Part shown: positions 19,828 through 28,514 of the stretch, in pieces
Numbering within the stretch: the first letter of the stretch is position 1
How the letters are laid out: each line of letters starts with the position of its first letter
Assembly: GCA_017627015.1 (NCBI GenBank)
Contig: JAGAHP010000017.1
Location: 1 to 64,000 of the forward strand
Reading direction: 5' to 3'
Length of the DNA: 64,000 nucleotides
Source of the DNA: Bacilli bacterium
Lineage (GTDB): Bacteria; Bacillota_I; Bacilli_A; RF39; UBA660
Notes under the pieces: generated by a model
Databases searched by the model: none
What the model was told of the DNA's origin: nothing
The model's input: only the letters and a program-made list of their open reading frames with translations
Position numbers and translations under genes: made by a program

Positions 19828-19856
19828 TGAAATATAATATAATTAAGTGGTATAAT
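19828..19856 (+). promoter_or_regulatory. SigA-type promoter for the zinc-ribbon membrane protein
   Basis: TTGAAA (19828-19833), 17 bases, TATAAT (19851-19856), then gaggtgat and ATG at 19875. This supports starting the gene at 19875 and not at the upstream TTG at 19827, which lies in the promoter. Confidence 0.78.
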
Positions 19857-19874
19857 CAATATAGAGGTGATTAT

Positions 19875-22178
19875 ATGAATTATTGTACAAATTGTGGTAC
19901 AAAATTAAAATCAGATACTAATTATTGCACCAAGTGTGGTGTGAAAGTAGGAAAGGGGGTTAAACCAGTAAAAAAAGGTACAGATAATACTAAATTAATT
20001 CTTATTTTAGGTATATTTTTAGTATTGTTTTCTACATTTGTTTTAGGTATTATTACTTGGAAAAATTTAAATGAAATATTAAGAATTTGTTTCTTTGGAT
20101 TTGAAACTATACTATTTTTTGTATTGTCTTTTATTCTTAAAAAGATCGATAGTAAGATAGACAGAGTATTTTTTATAATTGGATTAATATTTATACCTTA
20201 TACGCTTACTTTATTACCTTATTATGGTCTATTACCAAGTTATTTTAATGTAGGCGCAGGATTATATATATATTTAGCTTTATTATATTTAATAATAACA
20301 GTTCTTTATTTTACAATTAATATCAAATTTAAAAGCAAATTTGTTAATGTATTGCTATTAATATCATTACTTGTATCATTTATAAATATTGGTTTATTTA
20401 TAGATAAGGGACAATCTATTATTGCTTTATTAATACTTTTATATTTAATAGTTATTTATTTTTTAAGCTATATAAATATATTTGGAAATACATTTAAGAA
20501 AATAGTTAAAGTATTTACAACAATAATGTTATTAATTATAGTTCCATATTTAATGTGGGTATTTATTTTATATAATGAATCAAATTTTAATAAGATTTTA
20601 AATATAATTACAACGGTATTATATCTAATATTTGGTTATTTTAAATTATATAAAGAAAATAGTAAACTATTAGAGGTAGTTTTACCAATTTCATATGTAT
20701 TAATAACTCATGCATTGATATTATGTTTATTAAATAATTATTCTGATATAGATGCTTATGTATTAAGTTCAGTATCTATACTCTTATCAGTAATTTCTGT
20801 ATTATTTAATAAAAAACTATTTAGTTTAATGACTACTATATTCTCATATATAAGTTTAGGATTAATAATTACTATTTATATGATAGATTCTGGTGGAATT
20901 TCATTAATTGTATTATCGTTATATTTACTTATGTATAATATTTTTAATATTATTTCAAAGAACGCAAGTGTAGGGCACTATTTTATACCAATTACAATAT
21001 TCTCTATTGTATTAGGTATATTAAATGAATTCTTTGATATACAATTTATATATGTTTTATTAATATCAAATGTAGTATTTATATTAATATATATAACACT
21101 AAAATTGTTTAACAATAAATATGCTTTAACATATTATATTACAGCTTTTACACTATCAATTTTATCAATATTTGATATAAATACAACAAAATTATTTGTA
21201 TTTAATGTTGATTTATTTATTAATATCTGTATATTTATTGAATTATATGTCGTATTTATTTTGTCTAAAATATTTAAAGAACAAATACCATTTTCTGTTA
21301 TTTCGTTTGTATTTTTAAATATTGCCTCTTTAGTAATATTTGAAGAACCTTATTATGGTTTATTAACTATATCAGGATTAACTCTAGTATTAAGCTTAAT
21401 TATAAATATGATTAATAAAATAAATTTAAAACCATATATTATTTATAGTCAGATTACTTTATTTATTATTACATTAATAAATTCGTTTGATTATTCTGTA
21501 GTAGCATTAATAATAAATGTGTTACTATATGTATTAGCATATATTAGTATTATAAAATATAACAATAATAAAGTATGGAGAATATTCTATATAATTATTG
21601 GATTTATTTCTATATATAAAATATTTGGTGTTATATTTGGGGTACCTACAATCGCAGCATTAATATCTATTATAGTTATAATAATTGCGATAGTTATTAT
21701 GTATTTACTTGATGTTGAAAACAAATTAACTTTAACATTTATTTCATTTGCGGTTTTAATACCATATTATAATTTAGTTTCATTAGAATTTAGTAATTTT
21801 GATGAATTATATGTATTACCATTTGTAATTTATACATTTGCATTTACTGAAGTAGTTAGTTTTAAAGATGAAACTAATAAAAAATTAACAACAATAATAC
21901 CAATATCAGTATTAAGTATATTTATAATTTCATTTAGTAATAATGTACCATCTATTATATTTGATGTTATTTATTCATTATTATTAATAATGTTAGGTTT
22001 ATATAGAAAATATAGTTATTTTATATATTTTGGTGTTATTTTAATAGTATTAACAGTACTTATTCAATTATTTACTATACTAGATAGTATTGCGGTAGTA
22101 ATCGCATTAATTATACTTGGATTTATATTAATTGGAATAGGTGTATACTTAGAGATTAAGAAGAATAATAAGCAATGA
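19875..22178 (+). CDS. Zinc-ribbon polytopic membrane protein, unknown function
   Basis: About 767 residues. The N-terminus is a zinc ribbon with two CxxC pairs (YCTNCGTKL...YCTKCGVKV), followed by some twenty or more membrane helices spanning nearly the whole remainder, with very short loops and almost no soluble domain. This layout matches uncharacterised zinc-ribbon/DUF2157-like membrane proteins of Bacillota, without a known substrate. The start is set by gaggtgat before the ATG; the upstream TTG lies in the promoter. A small hairpin (aagcaa / ttgctt) with a T run follows the gene. Confidence 0.8.
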   Translation: MNYCTNCGTKLKSDTNYCTKCGVKVGKGVKPVKKGTDNTKLILILGIFLVLFSTFVLGIITWKNLNEILRICFFGFETILFFVLSFILKKIDSKIDRVFFIIGLIFIPYTLTLLPYYGLLPSYFNVGAGLYIYLALLYLIITVLYFTINIKFKSKFVNVLLLISLLVSFINIGLFIDKGQSIIALLILLYLIVIYFLSYINIFGNTFKKIVKVFTTIMLLIIVPYLMWVFILYNESNFNKILNIITTVLYLIFGYFKLYKENSKLLEVVLPISYVLITHALILCLLNNYSDIDAYVLSSVSILLSVISVLFNKKLFSLMTTIFSYISLGLIITIYMIDSGGISLIVLSLYLLMYNIFNIISKNASVGHYFIPITIFSIVLGILNEFFDIQFIYVLLISNVVFILIYITLKLFNNKYALTYYITAFTLSILSIFDINTTKLFVFNVDLFINICIFIELYVVFILSKIFKEQIPFSVISFVFLNIASLVIFEEPYYGLLTISGLTLVLSLIINMINKINLKPYIIYSQITLFIITLINSFDYSVVALIINVLLYVLAYISIIKYNNNKVWRIFYIIIGFISIYKIFGVIFGVPTIAALISIIVIIIAIVIMYLLDVENKLTLTFISFAVLIPYYNLVSLEFSNFDELYVLPFVIYTFAFTEVVSFKDETNKKLTTIIPISVLSIFIISFSNNVPSIIFDVIYSLLLIMLGLYRKYSYFIYFGVILIVLTVLIQLFTILDSIAVVIALIILGFILIGIGVYLEIKKNNKQ

Positions 22179-22196
22179 TTTCGTTGCTTTTTTTCT
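22170..22196 (+). terminator. Intrinsic terminator after the zinc-ribbon membrane protein
   Basis: Stem aagcaa / ttgctt with an eight-base loop and a T run. Confidence 0.7.
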
Positions 22197-22236
22197 TTTT
22201 ATTATGATATAATAATCATGAAAAAGGGATGAATTT

Positions 22237-23940
22237 ATGAGACTAAAAAATAGTTATTTTTATAGTGTTAGAGAAAATGTTAAAGATGAAGATTCTATAA
22301 GTGGTAATTTACTTGTAAGAGGTAGTTTTATTAAAAAAACTTCTTCAGGTATTTATATGTATTTACCATTAGGATTAAAAGTCTTAAAAAATATAGAAAA
22401 TATAGTTAGAGAAGAAATGGATAACTCCGGATCTGAAGAAGTTATGATGCCTGCACTTATTAGTGAAGAGTATTTTGAAAAATCAGGTAGAAATAATGCT
22501 TTTGGTAAGGAAATGTTTAGATTAGAAGATAGATTTAATAAAAAATATGCTTTAGGTCCAACACATGAAGAATTATTTGCGCTTGCAGGTACTATGAAAG
22601 TTAGATCTTTTAAAGATTTACCATTCAATTTATATCAAATTCAAACTAAATATAGAGATGAAGCAAGAGCAAGATATGGTCTAATTAGAGTAAGAGAATT
22701 TTTAATGAAAGATGCATATTCTTTTGATAAAGATGAAAAAGGATTAGAAGATAGTTATAATACTATGTACAATACTTATAAAAAAATATTTGGAAGACTT
22801 AAAATAAATTACAAAGTAGTTAAAGCTGATACTGGCAAAATGGGAGGATCTTTATCAGAGGAATTTCAAGCTGTAACAGATATCGGTGAAGATACAATAG
22901 TTCTTTGTGATAAATGTGATTTTGCATCTAATATAGAAGTATGTTCATCTATGATAATGGAAACTGAATCTAAAGAAAAAAATTTAGAAAAAGATTTAAT
23001 ATATACGCCTGACGCTAAAACAATAGAAGAAGTAAGTAATTATTTAAATGAAACTAGGAATAAATTTGTTAAAACATTAATTTATAAAATAGATAATAAG
23101 TTATATGCAGTTTTAATAAAAGGTGATTCTACTGTTAATGAAGATAAACTTGCGAAAGTTATGAATGCTGAAAATGTTGAGGTTGCTTCTCCTGAAGAAG
23201 TTAAAAAATATGTTAAAACAGAACTTGGTTTTGTTGGACCAATTGATATAAATATTCCTATTATTATGGATAATGAAGTAGAAGTAATGGCCAATTTTAT
23301 AGTAGGTTCTAATAAAAAGGATTACCACTATAAAAATGTAAATATTAATGACTTTAATATAGATTATAAAGGTGATATAAGAAATGTAAAAGAAGGGGAT
23401 GCTTGTCCAGAATGTGGTGGTAAATTATATTTCAAAAAAGGTATAGAGTGTGGTAATTTATTTAAACTTGGAACTAAGTATTCTGAAAAATATGATTTAA
23501 AATATTTAGATAAAGAAAATAATTTAATACCAGTTCAAATGGGTAGTTATGGGATAGGTATAGGTAGATGTTTAGCGGCTATTGTTGAACAAAACAACGA
23601 TGAAAATGGTATTATATGGCCTATGTCAGTCGCACCTTATAAAGTTGCAATTGTAGTTATTGATACTCTAAATATAGATCAAATGGACGCTGCTAATCAC
23701 TTGTATAAAGAATTACTTGACGCAGGTATTGAAACTATATTAGATGATAGGGATGTTAGACCAGGTGTTAAATTTAATGATTTAGATTTAATAGGTATTC
23801 CAATTAGAATTACTATTGGTAAAAAAATAATAGAGCATTTGGTAGAAGTAAAGAAAAGAAATGAAGAAGAAACATTTGAAAAATCTGTCTTTGATATTAT
23901 TTATACTATTCAAGATATTATAGAAGAAGAAAGTATTTAA
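22237..23940 (+). CDS. proS: Prolyl-tRNA synthetase (bacterial type with editing insert)
   Basis: A 567-residue class II synthetase. Motif 1 falls around residues 40-75. Motif 2 (LGPTHEELF, TKYRDEARARYGLIRVREF) falls near 105-160. The INS editing domain (~250-385) contains VKTLIYKIDNKLYAVLIKGD. Motif 3 is IGIGRCLAAIVEQ (~440-455), followed by the anticodon-binding domain (VAPYKVAIVVID). The length and presence of INS are those of the usual bacterial ProRS, which clears Ala-tRNA-Pro. SD site aaaaaggga precedes the ATG. A terminator lies at its 3' end. Confidence 0.97.
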   Translation: MRLKNSYFYSVRENVKDEDSISGNLLVRGSFIKKTSSGIYMYLPLGLKVLKNIENIVREEMDNSGSEEVMMPALISEEYFEKSGRNNAFGKEMFRLEDRFNKKYALGPTHEELFALAGTMKVRSFKDLPFNLYQIQTKYRDEARARYGLIRVREFLMKDAYSFDKDEKGLEDSYNTMYNTYKKIFGRLKINYKVVKADTGKMGGSLSEEFQAVTDIGEDTIVLCDKCDFASNIEVCSSMIMETESKEKNLEKDLIYTPDAKTIEEVSNYLNETRNKFVKTLIYKIDNKLYAVLIKGDSTVNEDKLAKVMNAENVEVASPEEVKKYVKTELGFVGPIDINIPIIMDNEVEVMANFIVGSNKKDYHYKNVNINDFNIDYKGDIRNVKEGDACPECGGKLYFKKGIECGNLFKLGTKYSEKYDLKYLDKENNLIPVQMGSYGIGIGRCLAAIVEQNNDENGIIWPMSVAPYKVAIVVIDTLNIDQMDAANHLYKELLDAGIETILDDRDVRPGVKFNDLDLIGIPIRITIGKKIIEHLVEVKKRNEEETFEKSVFDIIYTIQDIIEEESI

Positions 23941-23956
23941 TTTCTTCTTTTTTTTG
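23922..23956 (+). terminator. Intrinsic terminator of proS
   Basis: The arms agaagaaga and tttcttctt flank the stop codon, followed by eight or more T residues. Confidence 0.75.
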
Positions 23957-23957
23957 A

Positions 23958-23986
23958 CAATATTTTTAATATATAGGGCATATTAT
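23958..23986 (+). promoter_or_regulatory. Possible SigE-like promoter of the spoIIB-like gene
   Basis: CAATATT (23958-23964), 14 bases, CATATTAT (23979-23986). This resembles the mother-cell SigE consensus (KMATATT and CATACAMT) with imperfect matches. A TTGACA at 23954 has no well-spaced SigA -10. Low confidence in this AT-rich background. Confidence 0.35.
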
Positions 23987-24003
23987 TAGTAGTAGGTGAT
24001 AAT

Positions 24004-24462
24004 ATGAATTATATAAAAAAATCTTTTTTAATAATTATTCCAGTATTATTCGGAATTATATTAGGTAAATATATTTATAATATTTCAAACTTTAATACTA
24101 AAGAGGTATTTGATGAAACTTATTCAGTTTATCTACTTCAATATGGTGTTTATAGTAATGAAGAAAATATGAAAAATAGTACAACTGAATTATCCAATTA
24201 TTTTTATTTTAAAGATAAAAAAGGATACCATGTTATTATAGGTATTGTAAAAAATAAAAATAATTTAGAGAAAATAAGGGATTCTTATGAAATTACGTCG
24301 AATATATATTTAAAGGAGGTTAAGATTACTAATATGGAATTTTATGAGAATTTAGGTCAATATGATAATCTAATAAGTAAATCAAATGATAAAAATTTTA
24401 TTATAAATGCTGAAAAACAAGTTTTAAGTAAATATGAAGAATTAGTATTAAATAATGGGTAA
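24004..24462 (+). CDS. SpoIIB-like SPOR-domain membrane protein
   Basis: A 152-residue protein. Residues 7-24 are a membrane helix (SFLIIIPVLFGIILGKYI). A SPOR-like beta-alpha-beta pattern follows (YSVYLLQYGVYSNEENM...KKGYHVIIGIVKNKNNLEKI). In B. subtilis the order is spoIIB-maf-radC-mreB-mreC-mreD-minC-minD-spoIVFA-spoIVFB, and here this gene sits directly before radC at the head of the same block, overlapping it by 8 bases. SpoIIB helps septal peptidoglycan removal during engulfment. The name rests mainly on position and layout. SD site taggtgataat. Confidence 0.6.
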   Translation: MNYIKKSFLIIIPVLFGIILGKYIYNISNFNTKEVFDETYSVYLLQYGVYSNEENMKNSTTELSNYFYFKDKKGYHVIIGIVKNKNNLEKIRDSYEITSNIYLKEVKITNMEFYENLGQYDNLISKSNDKNFIINAEKQVLSKYEELVLNNG

Positions 24463-25138
24463 TGTGTTAATAAAAGACTTACCACTATTAGAAAGACCTA
24501 GAGAAAGATTATATAAATATGGACCAAGTAGTCTATCTAATGAAGAATTACTCTCTATTGTGCTTAAAAATGGTTATAAAAATAAATCTGTAAAAGAACT
24601 ATCCGAAACATTATTAAAAGAATTAAATGATATAACAGATTTAAAAGATATTTCAATAAATAACTTAGTAAATATTAAAGGAATAGGTAAAGTAAAAGCA
24701 ATAACTTTAATCGCATCTATTGAACTAGGAAAAAGAGTATATGAACAAAAAGACATAATTAAAATAAAATTGGATTCTTCTAAATCTATATATGAATATA
24801 TGAAACATGATTTGATTTATAAAAAACAAGAACATTTTTATTGTCTTTATTTAGATACAAAAAAATATCTTATAGAAAAGAAATTACTTTATATTGGTAC
24901 TTTAAATAAATCTATTGTTCATCCAAGAGAAGTATTTAAATATGCATATATACTTTCAGCAGATTCAATAATATGTATTCATAATCATCCAACTGGAGAT
25001 ATATTGCCATCAAATGACGATATTATATTAACTAACAATCTAAAAGAAATCGGAAAAATAAACGGTATAAATGTTATAGATCATATAATTATTGGGAATA
25101 ATAATTATTATAGTTTTTATGATAATAATGATATGTAG
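24455..25138 (+). CDS. radC: RadC-family JAMM/MPN+ protein
   Basis: A 227-residue protein. The N-terminal helix-hairpin-helix-like part (~1-95) contains LSNEELLSIVL and NIKGIGKVKA. The C-terminal JAMM domain (~105-227) has the metal-binding HNHPTGD near residue 185. The biochemical role of RadC is unsettled; the earlier DNA-repair assignment was withdrawn for E. coli. Its place before mreC matches the B. subtilis chromosome, though maf and mreB are missing. Confidence 0.93.
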   Translation: MGNVLIKDLPLLERPRERLYKYGPSSLSNEELLSIVLKNGYKNKSVKELSETLLKELNDITDLKDISINNLVNIKGIGKVKAITLIASIELGKRVYEQKDIIKIKLDSSKSIYEYMKHDLIYKKQEHFYCLYLDTKKYLIEKKLLYIGTLNKSIVHPREVFKYAYILSADSIICIHNHPTGDILPSNDDIILTNNLKEIGKINGINVIDHIIIGNNNYYSFYDNNDM

Positions 25139-25146
25139 GTGATTAT

Positions 25147-25869
25147 ATGAAGAAAAACAAGAATAATAAGATTTATATTACTATAATTATTCTTTTAGTA
25201 GCCCTTATTATATGTTTAATATTTAAAAATAATATTAGTTTAATAAGTAAAGTTAATACTAATGTTTTTAGTGCTAAATCTAAGTATAAAAATAAGATAT
25301 TAGTAGAGGAAAACAAAGAACTAAAAAGAGAAATAAATGATTTAAAGAGCTCTACTAAAATAGATAGTTTATTATCAGATAAAAAAGAAATAAATGCATC
25401 AATTATATATAGAAGTGCGCCTTTTTGGCATGATTATATAACAATTAATAAAGGTAAAAAAGATAATATTAAAAATGGATATGCAGTAATAAATAATGAT
25501 GGTTTGTTAGGGGAAATAATTAAAGTATATAGTAATTTTTCCAAAGTAAGATTAATTACTAATAAAAGTAATAATTATATATCTGCGAAATTTAGTTATA
25601 ATAACAAGGAATATTATGGAATTATAAAGAACTATGACATAAAAACAAATATATTATATTTAGAAAATGTAATAGGGGATTTAGATAATAAAATATTAGG
25701 TATAAATATAGTTACATCCGGTTTATCTAGCGATATGCCTAGTGGATTATTAATAGGTAAAATAATTGATATAAAAAAAGATAATTATAATTTATCTAAT
25801 ATTATTAAAATCAAAATGAGCGCAGATATAAATGACTTAAAAATATTAAAGGTAGTTGGTAAAAAATGA
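25147..25869 (+). CDS. mreC: Cell shape-determining protein MreC
   Basis: A 240-residue protein with a short cytoplasmic tail, a membrane helix (~9-27), a coiled coil (~45-75) and the paired beta-barrel MreC domain (ASIIYRSAPFWHDYITINKGKKDNIKNG). It anchors the elongation peptidoglycan machinery outside the membrane together with MreD and RodA/PBP2. The SD taggtgattat precedes the ATG. It overlaps mreD by 4 bases. MreB, which usually precedes it, is not in this window. Confidence 0.93.
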   Translation: MKKNKNNKIYITIIILLVALIICLIFKNNISLISKVNTNVFSAKSKYKNKILVEENKELKREINDLKSSTKIDSLLSDKKEINASIIYRSAPFWHDYITINKGKKDNIKNGYAVINNDGLLGEIIKVYSNFSKVRLITNKSNNYISAKFSYNNKEYYGIIKNYDIKTNILYLENVIGDLDNKILGINIVTSGLSSDMPSGLLIGKIIDIKKDNYNLSNIIKIKMSADINDLKILKVVGKK

Positions 25870-26303
25870 TACTTTTTATTTCACTGTTACTAGATTTAAT
25901 AAATTATTTTATCTTTAATCAAAACTCATATTTTTTATCGCTTTTTTCAGTTATATCAATAATATTTTTTAAAAAGGATAAAAAGTACTTAATTATATTA
26001 ATTTTATTTGGTTTATTATATGATTTGATTTTTAATATTACTTTTATAAATTCTATTTTATTTCCTTTGATCGGTATATTATTAAAGTTTTTATATAAAA
26101 AGATTAAATATAATTATTTAATTAATATATTAGTAGGTTTATTTATTCTTGTTTTTTATCAGTTTTTAATATGCATTATAAGTAATTTATTTAAATACTC
26201 ATACACACTTAATGATTACGTTTATATCGTCAGCCATTATCTTATAACAAATATAATATTTATAATTATAATGACGTATATTAGTTCTAAAAAGATAAAA
26301 TAA
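25866..26303 (+). CDS. mreD: Rod shape-determining membrane protein MreD
   Basis: A 145-residue polytopic membrane protein with about five helices and little soluble sequence, as expected for MreD. The identity comes from hydrophobic layout, length and its ATGA overlap with mreC. It is directly followed by spoIVFA; the minC and minD genes that separate them in B. subtilis are absent here. Confidence 0.85.
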   Translation: MILFISLLLDLINYFIFNQNSYFLSLFSVISIIFFKKDKKYLIILILFGLLYDLIFNITFINSILFPLIGILLKFLYKKIKYNYLINILVGLFILVFYQFLICIISNLFKYSYTLNDYVYIVSHYLITNIIFIIIMTYISSKKIK

Positions 26304-26327
26304 TCATATTATTTATTGGTGAATAAT

Positions 26328-26879
26328 ATGAAAAAAGAGAATAATTATAATTTCAGAAGTATATTTTATAGAATATTGCTTGTTTTTATATGTGTTTTAT
26401 CAGGAACACTAATTATTAATAAAAATAGTAGAATAAAAGGATTTATATATAATAATATATATTCAAATAATATATCTTTTTTAAAGATTAAAAATTTTTA
26501 TAATCAAAAAGTAGGATCAATTATACCATTTGAAAATATCATTAAAGATAAAGAAGTATTTAATGAAAGCCTTAGATATAAAGAAGTGTCTAAATATGAT
26601 AATGGAGTAAAATTATCATTAGATAATAACTACTCAATACCTATTATTTCTGATGGTATTGTAATTTTTATTGGAGAAAAAGATAATTTAAATAAAACAG
26701 TCATTATTGAAGATGAAAATGGTATTAATCATACTTATGGAAATCTTGATAATATAAACGTAAAATTGTATGATTATGTATCTAAAAATGATTTATTAGG
26801 TACAGCAAAAGATAATACACTTTACTTGATATTTAGTAAAAACGGAGAGTATCTTGATTATAAAGAATTTCTTAAATAA
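26328..26879 (+). CDS. spoIVFA: SpoIVFA-like regulator of pro-SigK processing
   Basis: About 183 residues from the ATG at 26328, which follows attggtgaataat; an upstream TTG at 26316 overlaps that SD. One membrane helix (~13-33) is followed by a C-terminal degenerate LytM/M23 domain (~105-183, GIVIFIGEKDN...NGINHTYGNLDNINVKLYDYVSKNDLLG). The zinc ligands of active LytM enzymes are not complete (HTYG replaces HxH), as in SpoIVFA. In B. subtilis SpoIVFA holds SpoIVFB inactive in the outer forespore membrane until the SpoIVB signal. It overlaps spoIVFB. Confidence 0.82.
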   Translation: MKKENNYNFRSIFYRILLVFICVLSGTLIINKNSRIKGFIYNNIYSNNISFLKIKNFYNQKVGSIIPFENIIKDKEVFNESLRYKEVSKYDNGVKLSLDNNYSIPIISDGIVIFIGEKDNLNKTVIIEDENGINHTYGNLDNINVKLYDYVSKNDLLGTAKDNTLYLIFSKNGEYLDYKEFLK

Positions 26880-27606
26880 AATTAGTATCAGTAAATATAC
26901 ATATTTAATAATATTTCTATGTCTTATAACCGGTTTAATAAAAGAGCTATTGATTGTTAGTATTTTAATTATATTTCATGAATTTGGTCACTATTTAGTG
27001 TCATACATATTTAATTGGAATATATCTAAAATAAATATATATCCATTTGGTGGTTTAATTATGTTTGATGATCAAATTGATAAACCTTTATATCAAGAAT
27101 TTTTAATAACAGTTTCTGGTCCGATATTTCAATGGATTATATTTTTTATTCTTATATGTTTTAAAAATTACTTATCAACATATTTTATCGATTCTTTATA
27201 TAATTATCATTTATATATGTTTATTTTTAATTTGCTTCCTATAATACCTTTAGATGGATCAAAACTGATGAATATAATATTAAATAAGTTATTTAGTTAT
27301 AAAAAATCAAATATATTACTATATATTATTTCAATATTGGTATTGATAGGATTTTCAATTTATTATAAAAATAATTATTCATATTATTTTGTAATCAGTT
27401 ATTTATTTTATGAAATATTTACATTCATAAAACAAAGTAATTTTATGTTCTATAGATTTATTTATGAAAAGTATTTATATAGGAATAATTATAAGAAAAC
27501 TATTTTAATTAATAATATTAATAAGATGAAAAGAAATAAGAAACATTTAATAAGAGATAATAATAGATATATTACAGAAAAAGAATACATAAAAAAAGGA
27601 GTATAA
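26854..27606 (+). CDS. spoIVFB: SpoIVFB-like site-2 intramembrane metalloprotease
   Basis: A 250-residue M50B protease. HEFGH (His42, Glu43, His46) lies in an early helix, matching the position in B. subtilis SpoIVFB. The third zinc ligand is in FNLLPIIPLDGSKL (~135). It cleaves pro-SigK in the mother cell. The start is TTG at 26854, with ggagag six bases upstream, inside the 3' end of spoIVFA. The C-terminus after the last helix is only about 60 residues, so the CBS domain of the B. subtilis enzyme (288 residues) looks truncated or lost. Confidence 0.9.
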   Translation: MIIKNFLNKISISKYTYLIIFLCLITGLIKELLIVSILIIFHEFGHYLVSYIFNWNISKINIYPFGGLIMFDDQIDKPLYQEFLITVSGPIFQWIIFFILICFKNYLSTYFIDSLYNYHLYMFIFNLLPIIPLDGSKLMNIILNKLFSYKKSNILLYIISILVLIGFSIYYKNNYSYYFVISYLFYEIFTFIKQSNFMFYRFIYEKYLYRNNYKKTILINNINKMKRNKKHLIRDNNRYITEKEYIKKGV

Positions 27607-27609
27607 CTC

Positions 27610-27786
27610 CTAATAAGGTCTATAATATGGTCCATAATAAGGATATACCGGATAATAATAGTTAGGTCTGTTGTTATTATAAAATAATGGTGCGACTAAA
27701 CCACCAGTTATACCTCCTAAAATAAAAGGACCAATAAAGCCACCTGCAAATCTATTATCATTTCTTCTATTATAATAGTTATTCAT
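27610..27786 (-). CDS. 58-residue Tyr/Gly/Asn-rich protein, possible spore coat component
   Basis: Starts at 27786 after a strong gaaaggagc site. The protein begins MNNYYNRRNDN, has a Gly-rich hydrophobic centre (FAGGFIGPFILGGITGGL), and ends in a Tyr/Pro-rich tail with YYYPVYPYYGPYY. This composition is typical of small coat or outer-layer proteins of spore formers, but no named family was recognised. It is divergent from spoIIM, and a SigK-like promoter can be read upstream (27805-27833). The coat role is an inference. Confidence 0.78.
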   Translation of the reverse strand: MNNYYNRRNDNRFAGGFIGPFILGGITGGLVAPLFYNNNRPNYYYPVYPYYGPYYRPY

Positions 27787-27804
27787 AATAAGCTCCTTTC
27801 ATAT

Positions 27805-27833
27805 TATTTTATGAATATTTTAAAAAATAGTTC
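27805..27833 (-). promoter_or_regulatory. SigK-like promoter of the 58-residue protein
   Basis: On the minus strand, GAAC (27833-27830), 16 bases, CATAAAATA (27813-27805). This fits the SigK pattern AC-N16/17-CATAnnnTA. It overlaps the divergent SigE-like promoter of spoIIM. Confidence 0.45.
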
Positions 27834-27840
27834 ATATTTT
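27813..27840 (+). promoter_or_regulatory. SigE-like promoter of spoIIM
   Basis: GAATATT (27813-27819, full match to KMATATT), 13 bases, CATATTTT (27833-27840, partial match to CATACAMT). spoIIM is SigE-dependent in B. subtilis, which makes the match more believable. Confidence 0.5.
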
Positions 27841-27858
27841 TAAATAGAGGAGATCAAT

Positions 27859-28488
27859 ATGAAAAAATACGATGAAATAAAAGTAAAAGTATATAAGAAA
27901 AAAATTATAGTAATGTCTTTATTAATTATATTCATAATAGGTATTATATTTGGAAGTATTTATATATCTATACTAGATAATCATAATAAAAAATTAGTTA
28001 TGGATTCAGTAAAAAATTACATTTATAGTTTTAATAAAATAGATTTTTCTTCTAGGTTAGGAATTTTTAAAAATAGTTTATTAAAAAATTTATCTTTCTT
28101 TATATCGATTTGGTTACTAGGTATATCAATAATAGGATTACCTGTTATAGTTATTATGATATTTACAAAAGCATTTATAACAGGTTTTAGTATATCTAGT
28201 TTATTCGCAGTTTATAAGTTTAAAGGTTTACTTGGAATAATTTTTTATATTTTTCCTAGTAATATTATATTTATATTATATGCCTTGTTTTTAGGGGCGT
28301 ATTCAATAGATCTATCAATAAAACTATTTAAGCATGCTTTTAAAAAACAAAACTTTAATTTTAATTATTATATGAATAAATACATATTTCTATTATTAAT
28401 ATCAATATTATTATCGGTTATTCTTGCTTTGTTTGATGCTTTTTTATCTCCAGTTTTATTTAAATTATTTACCAATATAATAAAATAA
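27859..28488 (+). CDS. spoIIM: Stage II sporulation protein M
   Basis: A 209-residue membrane protein with about five helices and the SpoIIM layout: an N-terminal helix after KKIIVMSLL, and the conserved-looking central stretch FFISIWLLGISIIGLPVIVIM...KAFITGFSISSLF. In B. subtilis SpoIIM is the membrane anchor of the DMP septal peptidoglycan machine (with SpoIID and SpoIIP) that drives engulfment. An aggag site precedes the ATG. It is followed closely by murE. Confidence 0.88.
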   Translation: MKKYDEIKVKVYKKKIIVMSLLIIFIIGIIFGSIYISILDNHNKKLVMDSVKNYIYSFNKIDFSSRLGIFKNSLLKNLSFFISIWLLGISIIGLPVIVIMIFTKAFITGFSISSLFAVYKFKGLLGIIFYIFPSNIIFILYALFLGAYSIDLSIKLFKHAFKKQNFNFNYYMNKYIFLLLISILLSVILALFDAFLSPVLFKLFTNIIK

Positions 28489-28514
28489 TATATAATCTAA
28501 TTAGAGGTAATAAT

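Noticed and set aside
24455..25138. RadC as part of a mobile or defence island
   Set aside because: RadC-like genes are common in mobile elements, but here the gene is in its conserved chromosomal place before mreC and has the full HhH plus JAMM layout.
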